A stretch of 64,000 nt of DNA from Mesostigma viride (Eukaryota > Streptophyta > Mesostigmatophyceae > Mesostigmatales > Mesostigmataceae): assembly GCA_009746045.1 (NCBI GenBank), contig RPFO01000130.1, positions 62,001-126,000 of the forward strand, given 5' to 3'. A program made the translations under genes and the position numbers. This document shows positions 41,838 through 51,773 of this stretch, one piece after another; within the stretch, counting starts at the first letter, position 1; every line of letters starts with the position of its first letter. The notes beneath the pieces are model-generated. The model saw only the letters and a program-made list of their open reading frames with translations. It ran no database searches and was not told the origin of the DNA.

Positions 41838-42783
41838 CCGGGTTGGCAAATGCGCCGTCCTGAGCCGCAAAAGTACAGGAGTAGGCGTACCAAACGCCTT
41901 TGCGGTAAATACGTGTTTTTTTTACGGTACAGGAACTGGACTTAGAATTTTGCGGGTAACCAGCGGGCAGCGCGGTGCCTGTGCTGGAGTCTTGGCGCAG
42001 CGTTTCAATCCCTGTTCGAGGCATTTACTAAAACTAGATGCGAACAGTTATTTCTGTCAAGCGCAATCCTTACAAATTGTTTGGCTTATGGCCTAGGAAT
42101 AATTTTAGTGGTAAGTTGGTGCGAAAGCCAACAATAATGCACTATGTCAGCATATGCGACGCGCAAGTGAAGGTGTGATACTGGTCGTTATGCTGCAATA
42201 TAGCGAGGTGCGGTCAGGCCAGTGCGACAGCGATTTTCAGTTATCAGCTGTGCATAATTATCCCGAAGGTCCTGAGTGGGATTTTGAGAAAAACGAAAGA
42301 ACAAATCAGAAATCCTTAAATGTTCAAACCGGTTTCTGTGACAAAGTACCACTAGCTCGCAGTTCGCAACAAGAACTTTTCATGCATCTACCTCATCATC
42401 GGCTCCTCTTCATAATGGCTAGCTGCAGATCGCCAAACGGCTGGTTCCCACAGGCGAGATGGCTGCCAGGCTGCTGGTTGCCGAGTTCTTTAGATAGGAT
42501 TAAATGCAGGGCCCATACGGATGTTGTTAACCAAAAAGCACACCAAATGTTCTCCACCAATACGCATCAACGTCATGAACGAGCATGCTATATTGTGTGA
42601 TGAAGTTTGAAATGACAAGTTTTGTTAATCATTATCCGTGCTGGTAGTGTTTTTCATATGGATGCACTGCAACCCTTACAAACAGTCACGTATTTTGGGC
42701 TCGCGTATTTTGGAGCCCAATTAGTATATACTCGTATTTTCAGGCCCCACGTATTGACGTGCGTACCGTATTTTCCAACTCGG
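41838..42783. mobile_element. TIR element of about 0.95 kb inside DIRS-3
   Basis: The ends are CCGGGTTGGCAAATGCG and the complement of CCGAGTTGGAAAATACG. Flanks are 'ggggcagg' and 'gggacagg', a near 8-bp duplication. The uninterrupted site is at 53265-53285 (gggtggcaggcggcgag). It contains a 148-codon + strand frame (42154-42600) that I cannot place. Near its right end the word CGTATTTT recurs several times. The superfamily is uncertain; hAT would fit the duplication length. Confidence 0.5.
42154..42600 (+). CDS. Hypothetical 148-residue frame in the TIR element
   Basis: The frame begins MRRASEGVILVVMLQYSEVR and ends RHERACYIV. Its composition is mixed, with no repeat, no membrane segment beyond a short hydrophobic start, and no recognised motif. 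It is the only sizeable frame of the element. It may be a captured or decayed exon, or chance. Confidence 0.25.
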   Translation: MRRASEGVILVVMLQYSEVRSGQCDSDFQLSAVHNYPEGPEWDFEKNERTNQKSLNVQTGFCDKVPLARSSQQELFMHLPHHRLLFIMASCRSPNGWFPQARWLPGCWLPSSLDRIKCRAHTDVVNQKAHQMFSTNTHQRHERACYIV

Positions 42784-42799
42784 GGGACAGGTGGCGATA

Positions 42800-43256
42800 G
42801 CCCGAGCGAGAGCGTCGTGAAGCTCAATAGCCAGGCCCCAGTGCAAAGCCACATAGTGGGTGACAGAGTTGCTGCTGCGCCAGTGGCCCCAGTGCTGGAT
42901 ATCAGCCATGCTGCGCTGCCACAAGAAATCATGAGTAGCACCCCCATGCCGCAGCCCACGAATGGTACACACCTTGTGGACCCCCAAAGCCCCAAAGCCC
43001 AAAGCCTGTGTGGCCTGCTGCCAAACCCGGCCGGCTGAACTGGGCATGGTAGTACAGTAAGGGACCCCCGCTCCCAAGCCGCCTTCCAGGAAGGCAGTTC
43101 TTCAAGATGGCTGTGGACTACCGCTGAGTGCACCTCACCCTTGGCCATCTTAGCGGACATCATAAGCAATGCACCCCGCAGAGAGGTGCGTAGCCGGACG
43201 TCAGGCTGCAAGCACACGTGGCCTACCAAAAGGTGGAGCGCGTCTGGATCCCGCAT
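42800..43256 (-). pseudogene. DIRS-3 tyrosine recombinase remnant
   Basis: The first Arg region reads MRDPDALHLLVGHVCLQPD (intact relative: RISEALHLRVGHVHLQPD). A second frame reads VCTIRGLRHGGATHDFLW, DIQHWGHWRSSNSVTHYVAL. The catalytic His of the His-x-x-Arg pair is Arg (IRGLRHG against IHGLRHG in DIRS-2), while the Tyr is kept. The same change is present in the copy at 53.4 kb. Frames change at least twice. Confidence 0.7.
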
Positions 43257-43456
43257 TTATTGCTTAAAAATAATCATGATCATCATGGCAGTGTGCGGCT
43301 GCTGCGCACCAGCACAATGGTGCTAGCAATCGCGAACGCAGCCTCCTTCGGAAAGGGGGGGTGGGAGGTGTGGGGGGGCACAAGGGGGCGCAAAAGTGCA
43401 TGGCCCAGCCAAAACATCGCGCGCCAAGGCCCAGACCTGCGCCTCCTGGGGGAGTC

Positions 43457-44149
43457 AGATTTCTCGAAAAGAGTTTCTTACAATGGTGCGAGAACGACGA
43501 CCGCAATCGAGGATTCCAGGGGGCTGGATGTGGCTGAACGAGAGTTTATTTCCTGGGGATATCTTTTGGCTGGTGGACCTGAAGTTCCGGCATTTTCAAC
43601 GATTGGTCAGCTTATTTTTGCTGGCTTAATGTGTTGAGAGGACAAGTAGGTCCAATTGATCTTGTAAATCTTATTTGATTCTGGTTTGGGTGTTTGATTC
43701 CGGAATCGGCAAAGCTTATGGCATTAAAAATGAATCATATTATGTATGCTTTATTTTGCTGATTCTAGGCTTTGTTAGAGTTGATTTGGCTGGCAGCAAC
43801 TGTCCCTTTTTGGTCAGGGTTGACTTCTTGAATATTTGCTAAACTGACTGTTTGGCAGTTAGATTTTGTTTGGTCAAAGATAGTCATAGTGACGTCAACT
43901 TCTTGTTCAGGCGTAGCAGCCTTCTTAGGGGACCTTTGAGGAAGGGGAAGGTCTTTTTTCTCGCCCCGCCCCCCCCCCCCTATTTCGGAGTGCTCCTTTG
44001 TGAGGGCACTTAATTAATATAGCAAACTTTGCTTTGGGAAGCGCACATGACAGTGGTTTGGCCTGCCATGTTGCATGCTTATTATGCGTCCACGCAAATG
44101 CTCGATCTTTAAATTAAAAAGTTGGTGGCGTGGAAGCTAATTGGTTTAT
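43457..44149. other. Insertion of about 690 bp in DIRS-3
   Basis: The 53.9-kb copy runs straight through this point ('cctcccggggaaagtgaaagttcacg'). The inserted DNA is more A/T-rich, with a T-rich right half and a poly-C run at 43971. An open + strand stretch crossing its left border (ending MC at 43637) looks membrane-like but has no recognised family. No inverted termini were seen. Confidence 0.4.
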
Positions 44150-45045
44150 GAAGTAAAGGTTCATGCCCATAACATAAGCGCAAGGACACACAAGCAACAA
44201 CTGGAGCACCGAGAGTGCGCCCAGGTGAAATCGTGCCAAAAATATTCCTCAACGGTCGATCAAGACGCGTCAAAACCTGTCGGCCTGGCCCTGCCGGACC
44301 GCTCATCCGGGCAAAAAAGGTCTGAGTCCCCAATGATGAGCCGTCAAGATAGCGGGCTTCACCTTGCCCTCCATGAAGGTCAAGTAGCTAGCGCCAACAC
44401 GGGCTCCGCGATCAGGATGGACACCCTCCCGGGTCGAGTAGCGAACCCACGCAGCCATCAAGGCAGCCATGGGAAGCCCCCGTAAAGGATCATCGGCTGG
44501 CTGGAGCTTGCTTGGCGTCCACACCCAGTGAGAGCGGCTACCGGTGACCAAGGTAAACGCGAACAACCTGCGGCATCGCTTGTTGAGCCTGTAAGAAGAA
44601 GAGCGTTCTTTAGCCAAGCACCCCAGGGCGGCAGGAGAATCCACTAACCTCACCCCCCTCTTCCCCCATGTCCTGGGCAGAGCAATCCACCCCTTTCACA
44701 GCGGCCCACACTTCTTTCTTGTTGATGTGCATGGTCGGGTCGCGCCAGCGACTCGTGATGCCCACGTGCCACCGTTGATTATTGCTCCCTTCGCAGCCTT
44801 CGTCAAAGGCCTAGGTGCTGCCAAGGCCGTCTCACCCGTGGTGAGCAGGGTTGGGAATCCCCGCACCTCGCGGCCCCAGGCCAATTCTGTCACGCCCCCT
44901 GGGCCCATCTCAGTGTACATCTTCCCCTGCCCATAACTTTGCAGCATCCGAGGCGGCGAGGCCACCACCACCGGAGCCAGGGCAGCCGCCCAGTCCGCCT
45001 CAGAGCATGGGGGCCAATGCCATGGCGCATTCGAGCTCATCCTAC
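44150..45045 (-). pseudogene. DIRS-3 RNase H remnant
   Basis: - strand frames give VVVASPPRMLQSYGQG (first Asp region, where the Asp is lost against VVASDASTYGQG), VRLVDSPAALGCLAKERSSS (Asp kept) and SKLQPADDPLRGLP (last Asp kept). The linker VHPDRGARVGASYLTFMEGK matches the pre-recombinase linker of DIRS-2. It is non-functional. Confidence 0.65.
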
Positions 45046-45099
45046 ACCCCTTGCCACAGGGATAGTGTGTGTTGGCCCTACCCCTTCAATTTGCTTCAA

Positions 45100-45860
45100 G
45101 CTACGCTGCGATATTGGCAGGCAGGTGCGGCTAAGCATTTGCAGCCACATCCCCCTGCCCACAACGTCCGCCAGCGCCTCAGTGGTAGCGCGCCCCCTCT
45201 CTAGGAGAACACGGGCGTGCTTGACTGGCAAGAGTGCGCTGCTTGGCTGTTGGCTCTAGCTAGCACCCATCCCGGCGGTGCACGACGCCCATGGCTTCCA
45301 GCTCCCCCAAACAGGGCTAGCCATGACTGTCTTGTCCTTAGAATGTACACGATGGTTAGGCCCGTACCCTTTTTCAATAGCGCTCGTGATGAAGCGATTC
45401 ACCGCCTCGCCCGTACGCCCACTGCTTACCACCAGGTCATCAATAGTGATGGAGACCATCCCAAGGAGCAGGGGGGTCCACAAGGTCGATATGCATCTCC
45501 CTCGTGTTCTCCTCATGGTACTCAATGGCTAGAGCTGTTGGATTGCCCGTTCAGTTGCAAAGCACAGTCAGCTCCCCTACACTTGTGAGGTGGTTCGCTT
45601 GCCATCTAGGGTCCAAAGCGCCCATGGCATAAAGGACCATCTCATGGGTGGCTTCCCCAAGCGCCACAGCATGAGAATGCCCCATGGCCAGCACCTTCAC
45701 TACTGGCCAGGCGCTCCTACCCCGTCCCGGCACCTCGACATCTGTGGACCATGCATCAGGGAGCCCCTAATATTCCCGCCACCACTCTGGCGCTTGGATA
45801 GATACATAGTAAGATACAAGATTGCTGTTGGCCATGTAGAAGTGACCCTCGACATGGACT
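45100..45860 (-). pseudogene. DIRS-3 reverse transcriptase fragment
   Basis: Recognisable pieces are SNLVSYYVSIQAPEWWREY (motif A, with Asn in place of the expected first Asp), VKVLAMGHSHAVALGEATHE (motif B) and GMVSITIDDLVVSSGRTGEA (motif C with both Asp). So this copy keeps the IDD box that DIRS-2 has lost, but lacks the motif A Asp of DIRS-2. Several stops interrupt it. The 57462-57625 fragment is a second copy of its start. Confidence 0.7.
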
Positions 45861-45869
45861 TCCGAGAGA

Positions 45870-46262
45870 ATGCCCAGGTGCACCCATTCCCTGATTGATT
45901 GTAGCTTTCAGTACCCTAGAAACAAACACAAAAAGGGAGGGAGGGTGGGACTGGGGACAAGAAAAAGAGACCAAATGGCACTTTTAGGGTGGGGGGAGCC
46001 GGGCTCGCCTCATCAGCTGTCCGCAACACTAACTGAGTGGATTCTCGAACTAGAGATGGCCATACACCGCTGGCCATGTAAATATAAGTCATGGAACGGG
46101 TCCAGCCCACGGCCCACCGTCCCGTCGTACCAATAACATAGCGGCGTTCATTCCCATACATTATAAAGAAATCACATTCAAAGAACAACAATTCTATTCC
46201 CACTATTAGTACCAATCCACCATGCAACATTTGATTAGAACAGTTATCGGGCAATTACTGAA
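45870..46262 (-). repeat. DIRS-3 5' flank repeat
   Basis: It is almost identical to 57630-58025 (aaagggagggagggtgggac, ccgggctcgcctcatcagc). In both places it lies directly 5' of the RT fragment on the - strand. No frame is conserved between the copies beyond short stretches. Confidence 0.7.
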
Positions 46263-46267
46263 AACAG

Positions 46268-47110
46268 GGGTGAGCCTGCCACGCTGCACCCATTTCATGA
46301 TTGATTGTACGTCTCGTTACACAACCCTCCTTTTCCTGGTGCTTTCACGAAAGCTCCGCCAACCACTTCAGCTCAGTGGCTCCTGAGGCTGCTCTGGCGC
46401 AAGGGTCGCGACCGTTACAATCGCCGGCGGCTGTAGCAAGCCTCCATGCGACATGACCCTTCGCACGGCCCCCACTAGCCTTCCGCCCTTGGCCAGTTAA
46501 AAGGGGTGTTGACAGATTGTTCACACTAGCAACTGATTCCGCTGAATTGTTTTGGGGGGTTCAGGCTAAAAGCCCGAATATTTGGTGCGTTTTCGGAGTG
46601 ACGCGGGAGTGACCCACGTCGGCCCATGTAGGGTCGCCAAGTTTCCCTGATAAGGATCGGCGCGGCGCGGCAACAGTAGACTGTACCGCATCGCTGGTAT
46701 TCAACAAATTCATTGTTCAGGCGGTACTGATGTTAAGAAATCGAGAAGGAAATGTACGGTGCGAAATATTTTTCAGGCAAAATTGGGGCTTATGGAGTGG
46801 GAGTGGACGAGACTGGCTCATTGTCCGTTCCAGCCGCTCCCACCGTAATTCAGGGGAATTTGCAAAATAGCCACAATTTCGGTCGGGAGTGAGGTCACAG
46901 GGGTCACTCTACAAAATTGGCCGGATTTGCTGTTCAGGTGGGAGTACTCCCGATGTGAATGCCAGTCGGGGGTTTTAGAAACCGGTCTGGATCCTAAATC
47001 TACGGAATTAGTGGCGAGTGTGAATGTGCACGCAAAGACAAGGAAGAAAGCCACATTTAACAATCACTGGCCTCCCTCAGAGCCTGGTGTCGCCTTGACA
47101 TGACGACAAC
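46268..47110 (-). repeat. Interspersed repeat R, copy 2, with a 510-bp insertion
   Basis: 46268-46513 and 47022-47110 match 59555-59790 and 59790-59885. Between them, 46514-47021 is absent from the other copies and is an insertion without clear inverted ends (possible short duplication TGTTGA/TGTGA). The homology stops at 'gacgacaactt'. Confidence 0.6.
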
Positions 47111-47214
47111 TTGGCGAGGAGGGCCTGGTCTTTGCCCAGGTCCGCGCCATCAAGTGTGGCTGCTGCCATGGCACCGGCCATAACAAGAAGACTTGCAAGG
47201 CGGCTCTGCCATAG
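47111..47214 (+). pseudogene. CCHC zinc-knuckle fragment
   Basis: A short open stretch reads GEEGLVFAQVRAIKCGCCHG and on through TGHNKKTCKAALP to a TAG at 47212. CGCCHGTGHNKKTC fits C-x2-C-x4-H-x4-C. The GHNxxTC form is typical of the knuckle at the end of Mutator-like transposases and FAR1 proteins. Only this end is present, so it is a fragment of unknown parent. Confidence 0.35.
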
Positions 47215-47956
47215 AGTTGTCAAGAAGTGTTGGGCATGCAGCTGGGATGAGATGCTCATACATTATGTGGGGTTCAATGAGTAGCACTTATAAAACCCAA
47301 GTGATGAATGTTCCCAACGCATGCCGATGTGAGGTTGCCTATTGTAGCTAGTAGAGTTTGATAACATGATGTCAGGAGGACCATGCATGGCCTGCTGGTG
47401 CCTAGGAGTTAGGCCTGTGGTAGGCTGTCTCATTGATAGTAAACTGTAGGTTCAAGGTAATTTACAATTTATTCTTGTTGGGTTGACGGCGTTGGTATTT
47501 GCGCCGTGACAGTATTCAGTGGTATAATATAATAATCACTGTGCAATAAAACCACGCAATACCATAGTTAGGCTGACGCATAGCTTATGAAGTGAGACAA
47601 CTATTTCGATAAAAAATAGCTGATGTGATAAAAAAAGGTACTGTAAGGTGGGCTCAAGATGTTGACTAAGACGCAAGTGCTGATGGCCGCAAGGAACCAC
47701 AGCCAACTGCACGAATAAGATGGGGAAATTATCAAAGAGACAACACACATACATGTGCTTGCCCATGTTTCATTTTGTTTTTAAGTGCATGAGACTACAA
47801 ATCAAGTACGCATGCAACAAAGCACCAGTGGGGAAGCCGCGTGTTTGCAAGCGCGGGAAGCATGCTAGGCAAGACCCCTAGGGTCAGGCTCAGTCTAGAT
47901 AGAATAGACCAGAAGGATTGTGTGTAGCAAGATCTAGAATAGACCGTTAGGAATGC
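47215..47956. other. Unique stretch, no gene seen
   Basis: No repeat partner, domain or frame above 80 codons was found. Its end (gatctagaatagaccgttagg) repeats a word 30-40 bp upstream. Confidence 0.4.
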
Positions 47957-48268
47957 GTGCATCCATCCATCCATCCATCCATCCACCCACCCACCCACCC
48001 ACCCACCCACCCACCCACCCACCCACCCACCCACCCACCCACCCACCCACCCACCCACCCATCCATCCACCCACCCACCCACCCATCCATCCCTCCGTCC
48101 GTCCGTCCGTCCATCCATCCATCCATCCATCCATCCATCCATCCATCCATCCATCCATCCATCCATCCATCCATCCATCCATCCATCCATCCATCCATCC
48201 ATCCATCCATCCATCCATCCATCCATCCATCCATCCATCCATCCATCCATCCATCCATCCATCCATCG
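47957..48268. repeat. Tetranucleotide array CATC/CACC/CGTC
   Basis: Blocks of CATC (47957-47982), CACC (47983-48060), short CATC/CACC mixtures, CGTC (about 48096-48110) and about 40 units of ATCC (48110-48267) follow one another. Blocks differ by single-base changes. The repetitive open frames on both strands are period effects. Confidence 0.95.
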
Positions 48269-48725
48269 GGGTGATGCTCCGTGACTCCCCAACGGGAGCA
48301 CGAGTCTAATTAATTAATCAATTAATTAACCGCCTTAAGTTAAGTGAGACAACTATTCCTGGTATGTATGTTGTCATCAGTTTGAGGGTTGTTGCTCAAC
48401 GGCCGGCTCCCCACGTGTAATATTAACTAATCACTTGCTACTATAAGTTTTAAAGTCTAATATCCGTTATAGGCTGAGTGAGACAACTATCAATTAGACA
48501 GCCAGCGCAGGCCAGAAAACTGGAGAAACTATCACAACGATCACGATACACCCGTTATACCATGCTTCTCAACCGTGCCATAAATTCTCTGCATTTAGGA
48601 AAGCTATAGAGTATCCATGAATCCACGTCTACACTATTGAGGATTTGTGCTAACGTGATCAGTCTACGTGCTTATTATTTATTATAATTAATCGTGATTG
48701 TTATAATTAATCGTGATTATTCTCT
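48269..48725. other. AT-rich unique stretch, no gene seen
   Basis: It includes taattaattaatcaattaattaa (near 48307) and two copies of 'taattaatcgtgatt' near 48690. Nothing coding is visible. Confidence 0.4.
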
Positions 48726-49187
48726 AACTAGAAATTGCCATACACCGCTCGCCATCTAATGCTATAGCGCACGGAACCAGTGCAGCATTCTACACACTAA
48801 ATACTTCAGATTTTGTGACCAAAGCTTGGCCGTTATGCGCATCAGTTTCATATTTTGTGTAACCAACATAGTTACGATTGTGCCAGAATTTATTCATGGG
48901 CTTCTAAAAGGACGTGAGTGATTGTCACAAGTATGAGTGTGCTGAGCAAACACTGATCTTGTGGCGCAGGACAGCGCACACCTGTGATAGGAATCCGACA
49001 GCACATTTCGTGCTTGATTGGTATTATTTGTATATTTGAGAAAGGGACCACGCGTACTGCGTGTAGTCTCTTCACTTGTTCCACGGCAGAGGCTCCCGTT
49101 TTCCCTCTCTTTTTTAGGCAAGGCTTTATGGCCATATATCTTGAGGGCACAAGCTTGGTCGACTCACGCCGTCCTAGCTTGCAGGTA
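48725..49187 (+). repeat. LRR cassette copy 6, 5' part
   Basis: It aligns with 60955-61420 nearly throughout (ccatacaccgc, aaagcttggccgttatgcgc, ggaatccgacagcac, accacgcgtactgcg). It is cut at the word TTGCAGGTA by a Mutator-like element and resumes at 49974. Confidence 0.75.
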
Positions 49188-49964
49188 CTGATGATTGTCT
49201 CGAGTCCAGTTCTCAAATTTCAAATTCTCAGAGGGCGGGGCCCTAGATTAATTAAGAGGTACCTTGAAATCAAATAAGAGGCATGCCTATAGCAAGATAT
49301 ATTTTTGGAGGCGAGTTTCGATAGGCGTTAACTTGTAGTATTGGACGACAACATGTCAAGCCGTTTAATTCATTCCGACTTCTACATTTTTCACGGATCT
49401 GTCAATAAAGGATCAATTATATACCCGACTTCTCCGTTAAATCTCATCGACCGGGTTTCGAAACAACCCACGAACGCCGTAGATGCAGATTCAACGGAGT
49501 AAACAACGTCACGACCGATGCGGCGCCAAATAGTCGCCTAGGTTCCTTTTCTGCGAGCCATTTTACAACGTCGCGCCGCGTCGTGTACCTGAGCCCTTTT
49601 CTGAACGTGAGATGCAAAATCAGCTTGCCAGACCGGGAACTCCGTCCAATACCGTCGTGCAGTACCACCAATGCACTACCATTCAAATCACCGATATCGC
49701 TGGAGGTAAACCTCTTATTTAATTTCGCCATCTAGAAACGTCTCCGCGACACTACCGCGACTTCAGTACTTTCGGTCACCCTTGACATGTTGTCGTACAA
49801 TACTACAAATTAACGCCTGTAGAAACTCGCCTCCAAAAAGATATCTTCATAGAGGAACGCCTCTTATTAAATTTCAAGGTACCTCTTATTTAATCTCAGC
49901 CCCCGCAGTGCCCCCGCCCTCTGAGAATTCAAAATTTGAAATTTGAAGCCAGTTTTATACCGAT
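49188..49964. mobile_element. Mutator-like (long-TIR, fold-back) element, 777 bp
   Basis: A 9-bp duplication TTGCAGGTA lies at 49179-49187 and 49965-49973. Inside are inverted repeats of about 170 bp (for example ggcgagtttc, acgacaacatgtcaag and aagaggtaccttgaaat against their complements near 49790-49880). Long inverted termini plus a 9-bp duplication fit Mutator-like elements. The outermost 20 bp match poorly. It carries a 95-codon - strand frame but no transposase. Confidence 0.75.
49444..49731 (-). CDS. Hypothetical 95-residue protein in the Mutator-like element
   Basis: The frame runs from MAKLNKRFTSSDIGDLNGSA to a stop after SWVVSKPGR. It is basic, with a central segment RSGKLILHLTFRKGLRYTTR and WLAEKEPRRLFGAAS. 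No domain is recognised. It fills most of the non-inverted middle of the element and could be a captured host gene piece, as Mutator-like elements often carry. Only one copy is seen, so selection cannot be judged. Confidence 0.35.
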   Translation of the reverse strand: MAKLNKRFTSSDIGDLNGSALVVLHDGIGRSSRSGKLILHLTFRKGLRYTTRRDVVKWLAEKEPRRLFGAASVVTLFTPLNLHLRRSWVVSKPGR

Positions 49965-49973
49965 TTGCAGGTA

Positions 49974-51335
49974 GTTGTGGCTGCATAAACAGAGGCTATC
50001 GCTGAGAAACCGGATCTTGTTATATTTTATTGAATATCATTTTCTGTGGCTCCTGTGATGAGCCCAGGTGCTCCATTTCAGCGACGTCTAGGGCGATGCC
50101 CAGCACGTCAGGCATGTAGTGTAATTAAAGTGGGTACTGTCATGGGTTTCTCGGGTACTGGTTCATTGGTGCAAAGCCTAGGCACTTACGCTATAGTCAC
50201 CATTTGGTCATTCGTTTCCAAAGGTGAGTGGTGCTCAGATCATGTGTATTGTGGCAGGAGATAGTTGCAGGCAAACGCGACAGGCTACCAAACCAGAGTC
50301 ATTTCACCCGGGCATGATCTAGCCGGTCATCACGCTGCATGTAGCCTAATCTCATGCGCTGTTCGTGGGCCTAGCTGCTTTTACTGCCGCTCAGCTAGTA
50401 TTGTGGGCAATCCTTTTTGTCAACGCGGACCCGTGGCATCTTGAGATATTCCATGTTTACCCCCCATTCCTTACGTCTTTGTGAGTCCAGTGGGTGCCGC
50501 ATATAACACCCGCACTGGCTGGCATTTTTAGAGGCGTACTTTTCCTGTTGCTCATTCCCTGGTTGGCACATTCGTCTGTGATGCCCGCCTTGATATTTCT
50601 GTCCTACACAGGCACCTTGACAGGAATCAGCTAAGCGGCACCATTCCGTACCAGCTGGGATCTTTGTCCTCCCTGTCCTCTCTGTAAGGCTTTCCTCCAT
50701 GTGCTTGTTTTGGCTGTGCTCTTATCTGAACCTTCTGCTCTTTGAGTGTGTAACTTGCCTTTGCCTGCCGGAGCCCAGGAGCCGGCACCGAAGCAGTCTG
50801 ATTGGTATGCTGCTTATTATATCTTGTCGATGCACAAGTCTGTTGCACCTGAAACTGTCTTTTCTAGTTGCCGTGCAAACTCGACGAGGGTAACCATGCA
50901 GACTCTTCATTAAGCTGAGCACATGGGGAAGTGGCCCACTTTCGTCCATCTTTACCCACGGCAACCCCCAAAGGCTAGCCTTACGCCCGAACAGGCAACA
51001 CAGGAAGGGCAGGTGGGAACATCAACGAGACTGCCAGGAGCTAAGTGAGCATGCTTTTATCTCGATTGAAGGGCTACGGCTCTCTTCCAATGGGCAGGAT
51101 CCGGCATCGGCCTCTAAACACACGTAGCGGTTAGCTATCTTCAGATTTTTCAGGGTTGAGTGTACTTCAGATGTTGCACGTTGCAAAACCATCCCCAACT
51201 ACAGATCTTTCCCAAGTAGGAAGGCCTAGACCTCCTGAAGGCCAGCACAAAATCTGTCAGGTTTCACGCAGCACGCTCCAACCGGGCCACGGCGAACGCC
51301 ATATATTCCGTAACACTGGACCCCTAAACGCCTGA
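49974..51335 (+). repeat. LRR cassette copy 6, 3' part
   Basis: It resumes with 'gttgtggctgcataaacagag', then has 'gtcatgggtttctcgggtactgg', exon 8 (50612-50683) and the cassette tail (ttacgcccgaacaggcaacac, gatgttgcacgttgc, gccatatattccg). It ends in the 29-bp array. Confidence 0.75.
50612..50683 (+). CDS. Leucine-rich-repeat exon 8
   Basis: The exon is 72 nt between 'tcctacacag' and 'gtaaggc'. The repeat reads HLDRNQLSGTIPYQLGSL plus SSLSSL. All core positions are kept; H/E at the PxEL position is Y/Q. It is close to exon 9, which shares the Q (DQLGS), and both have the donor GTAAGG, so cassettes 6 and 7 are sister copies. Confidence 0.75.
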
Positions 51336-51338
51336 GCC

Positions 51339-51773
51339 ATGCATCAGGGCAATACAGTACAGTCATTATGCATCAGGGCAATACAGTACAGTCATTATGC
51401 ATCAGGGCAATACAGTACAGTCATTATGCATCAGGGCAATACAGTACAGCCATTATGCATCAGGGCAATACAGTACAGTCATTATGCATCAGGGCAATAC
51501 AGTACAGTCATTATGCATCAGGGCAATACAGTACAGTCATTATGCATCAGGGCAATACAGTACAGTCATTATACATCAGGGCAATACAGTACAGTCATTA
51601 TGCATCAGGGCAATACAGTACAGTCATTATGCATCAGGGCAATACAGTACAGTCATTATGCATCAGGGCAATACAGTACAGTCATTATGCATCAGGGCAA
51701 TACAGTACAGCCATTATGCATCAGGGCAATACAGTACAGTCATTATGCATCAGGGCAATACAGTACAGCCATT
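51339..51773. repeat. Tandem array, 15 units of 29 bp
   Basis: The unit is atgcatcagggcaatacag followed by TACAGTCATT. There are exactly fifteen units with one or two substitutions (cagccatt in some units, atacatc in one). As 29 is not a multiple of three and no unit frame has a stop, all three + frames stay open; these are not genes. The last ten bases of each unit equal the TA plus the first eight bases of the adjoining transposon end. Confidence 0.95.

Larger units (their letters stand above)
41690..45860 (-). mobile_element. DIRS-type retrotransposon, - strand (DIRS-3 copy), with two insertions
   Basis: Reading from 45860 down: RT, RNase H, (insertion), recombinase, (insertion), 3' non-coding end. 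It is the same lineage as DIRS-2 and as the - strand copy at 53190-54530. Two segments absent from the 53-54 kb copy are insertions (41838-42783 and about 43457-44149). No terminal repeat is seen at the left end. Confidence 0.7.

Noticed and set aside
47953-48309. Long frames of MDGW or HPSI repeats
   Set aside because: They come from the CATC/CACC microsatellite.
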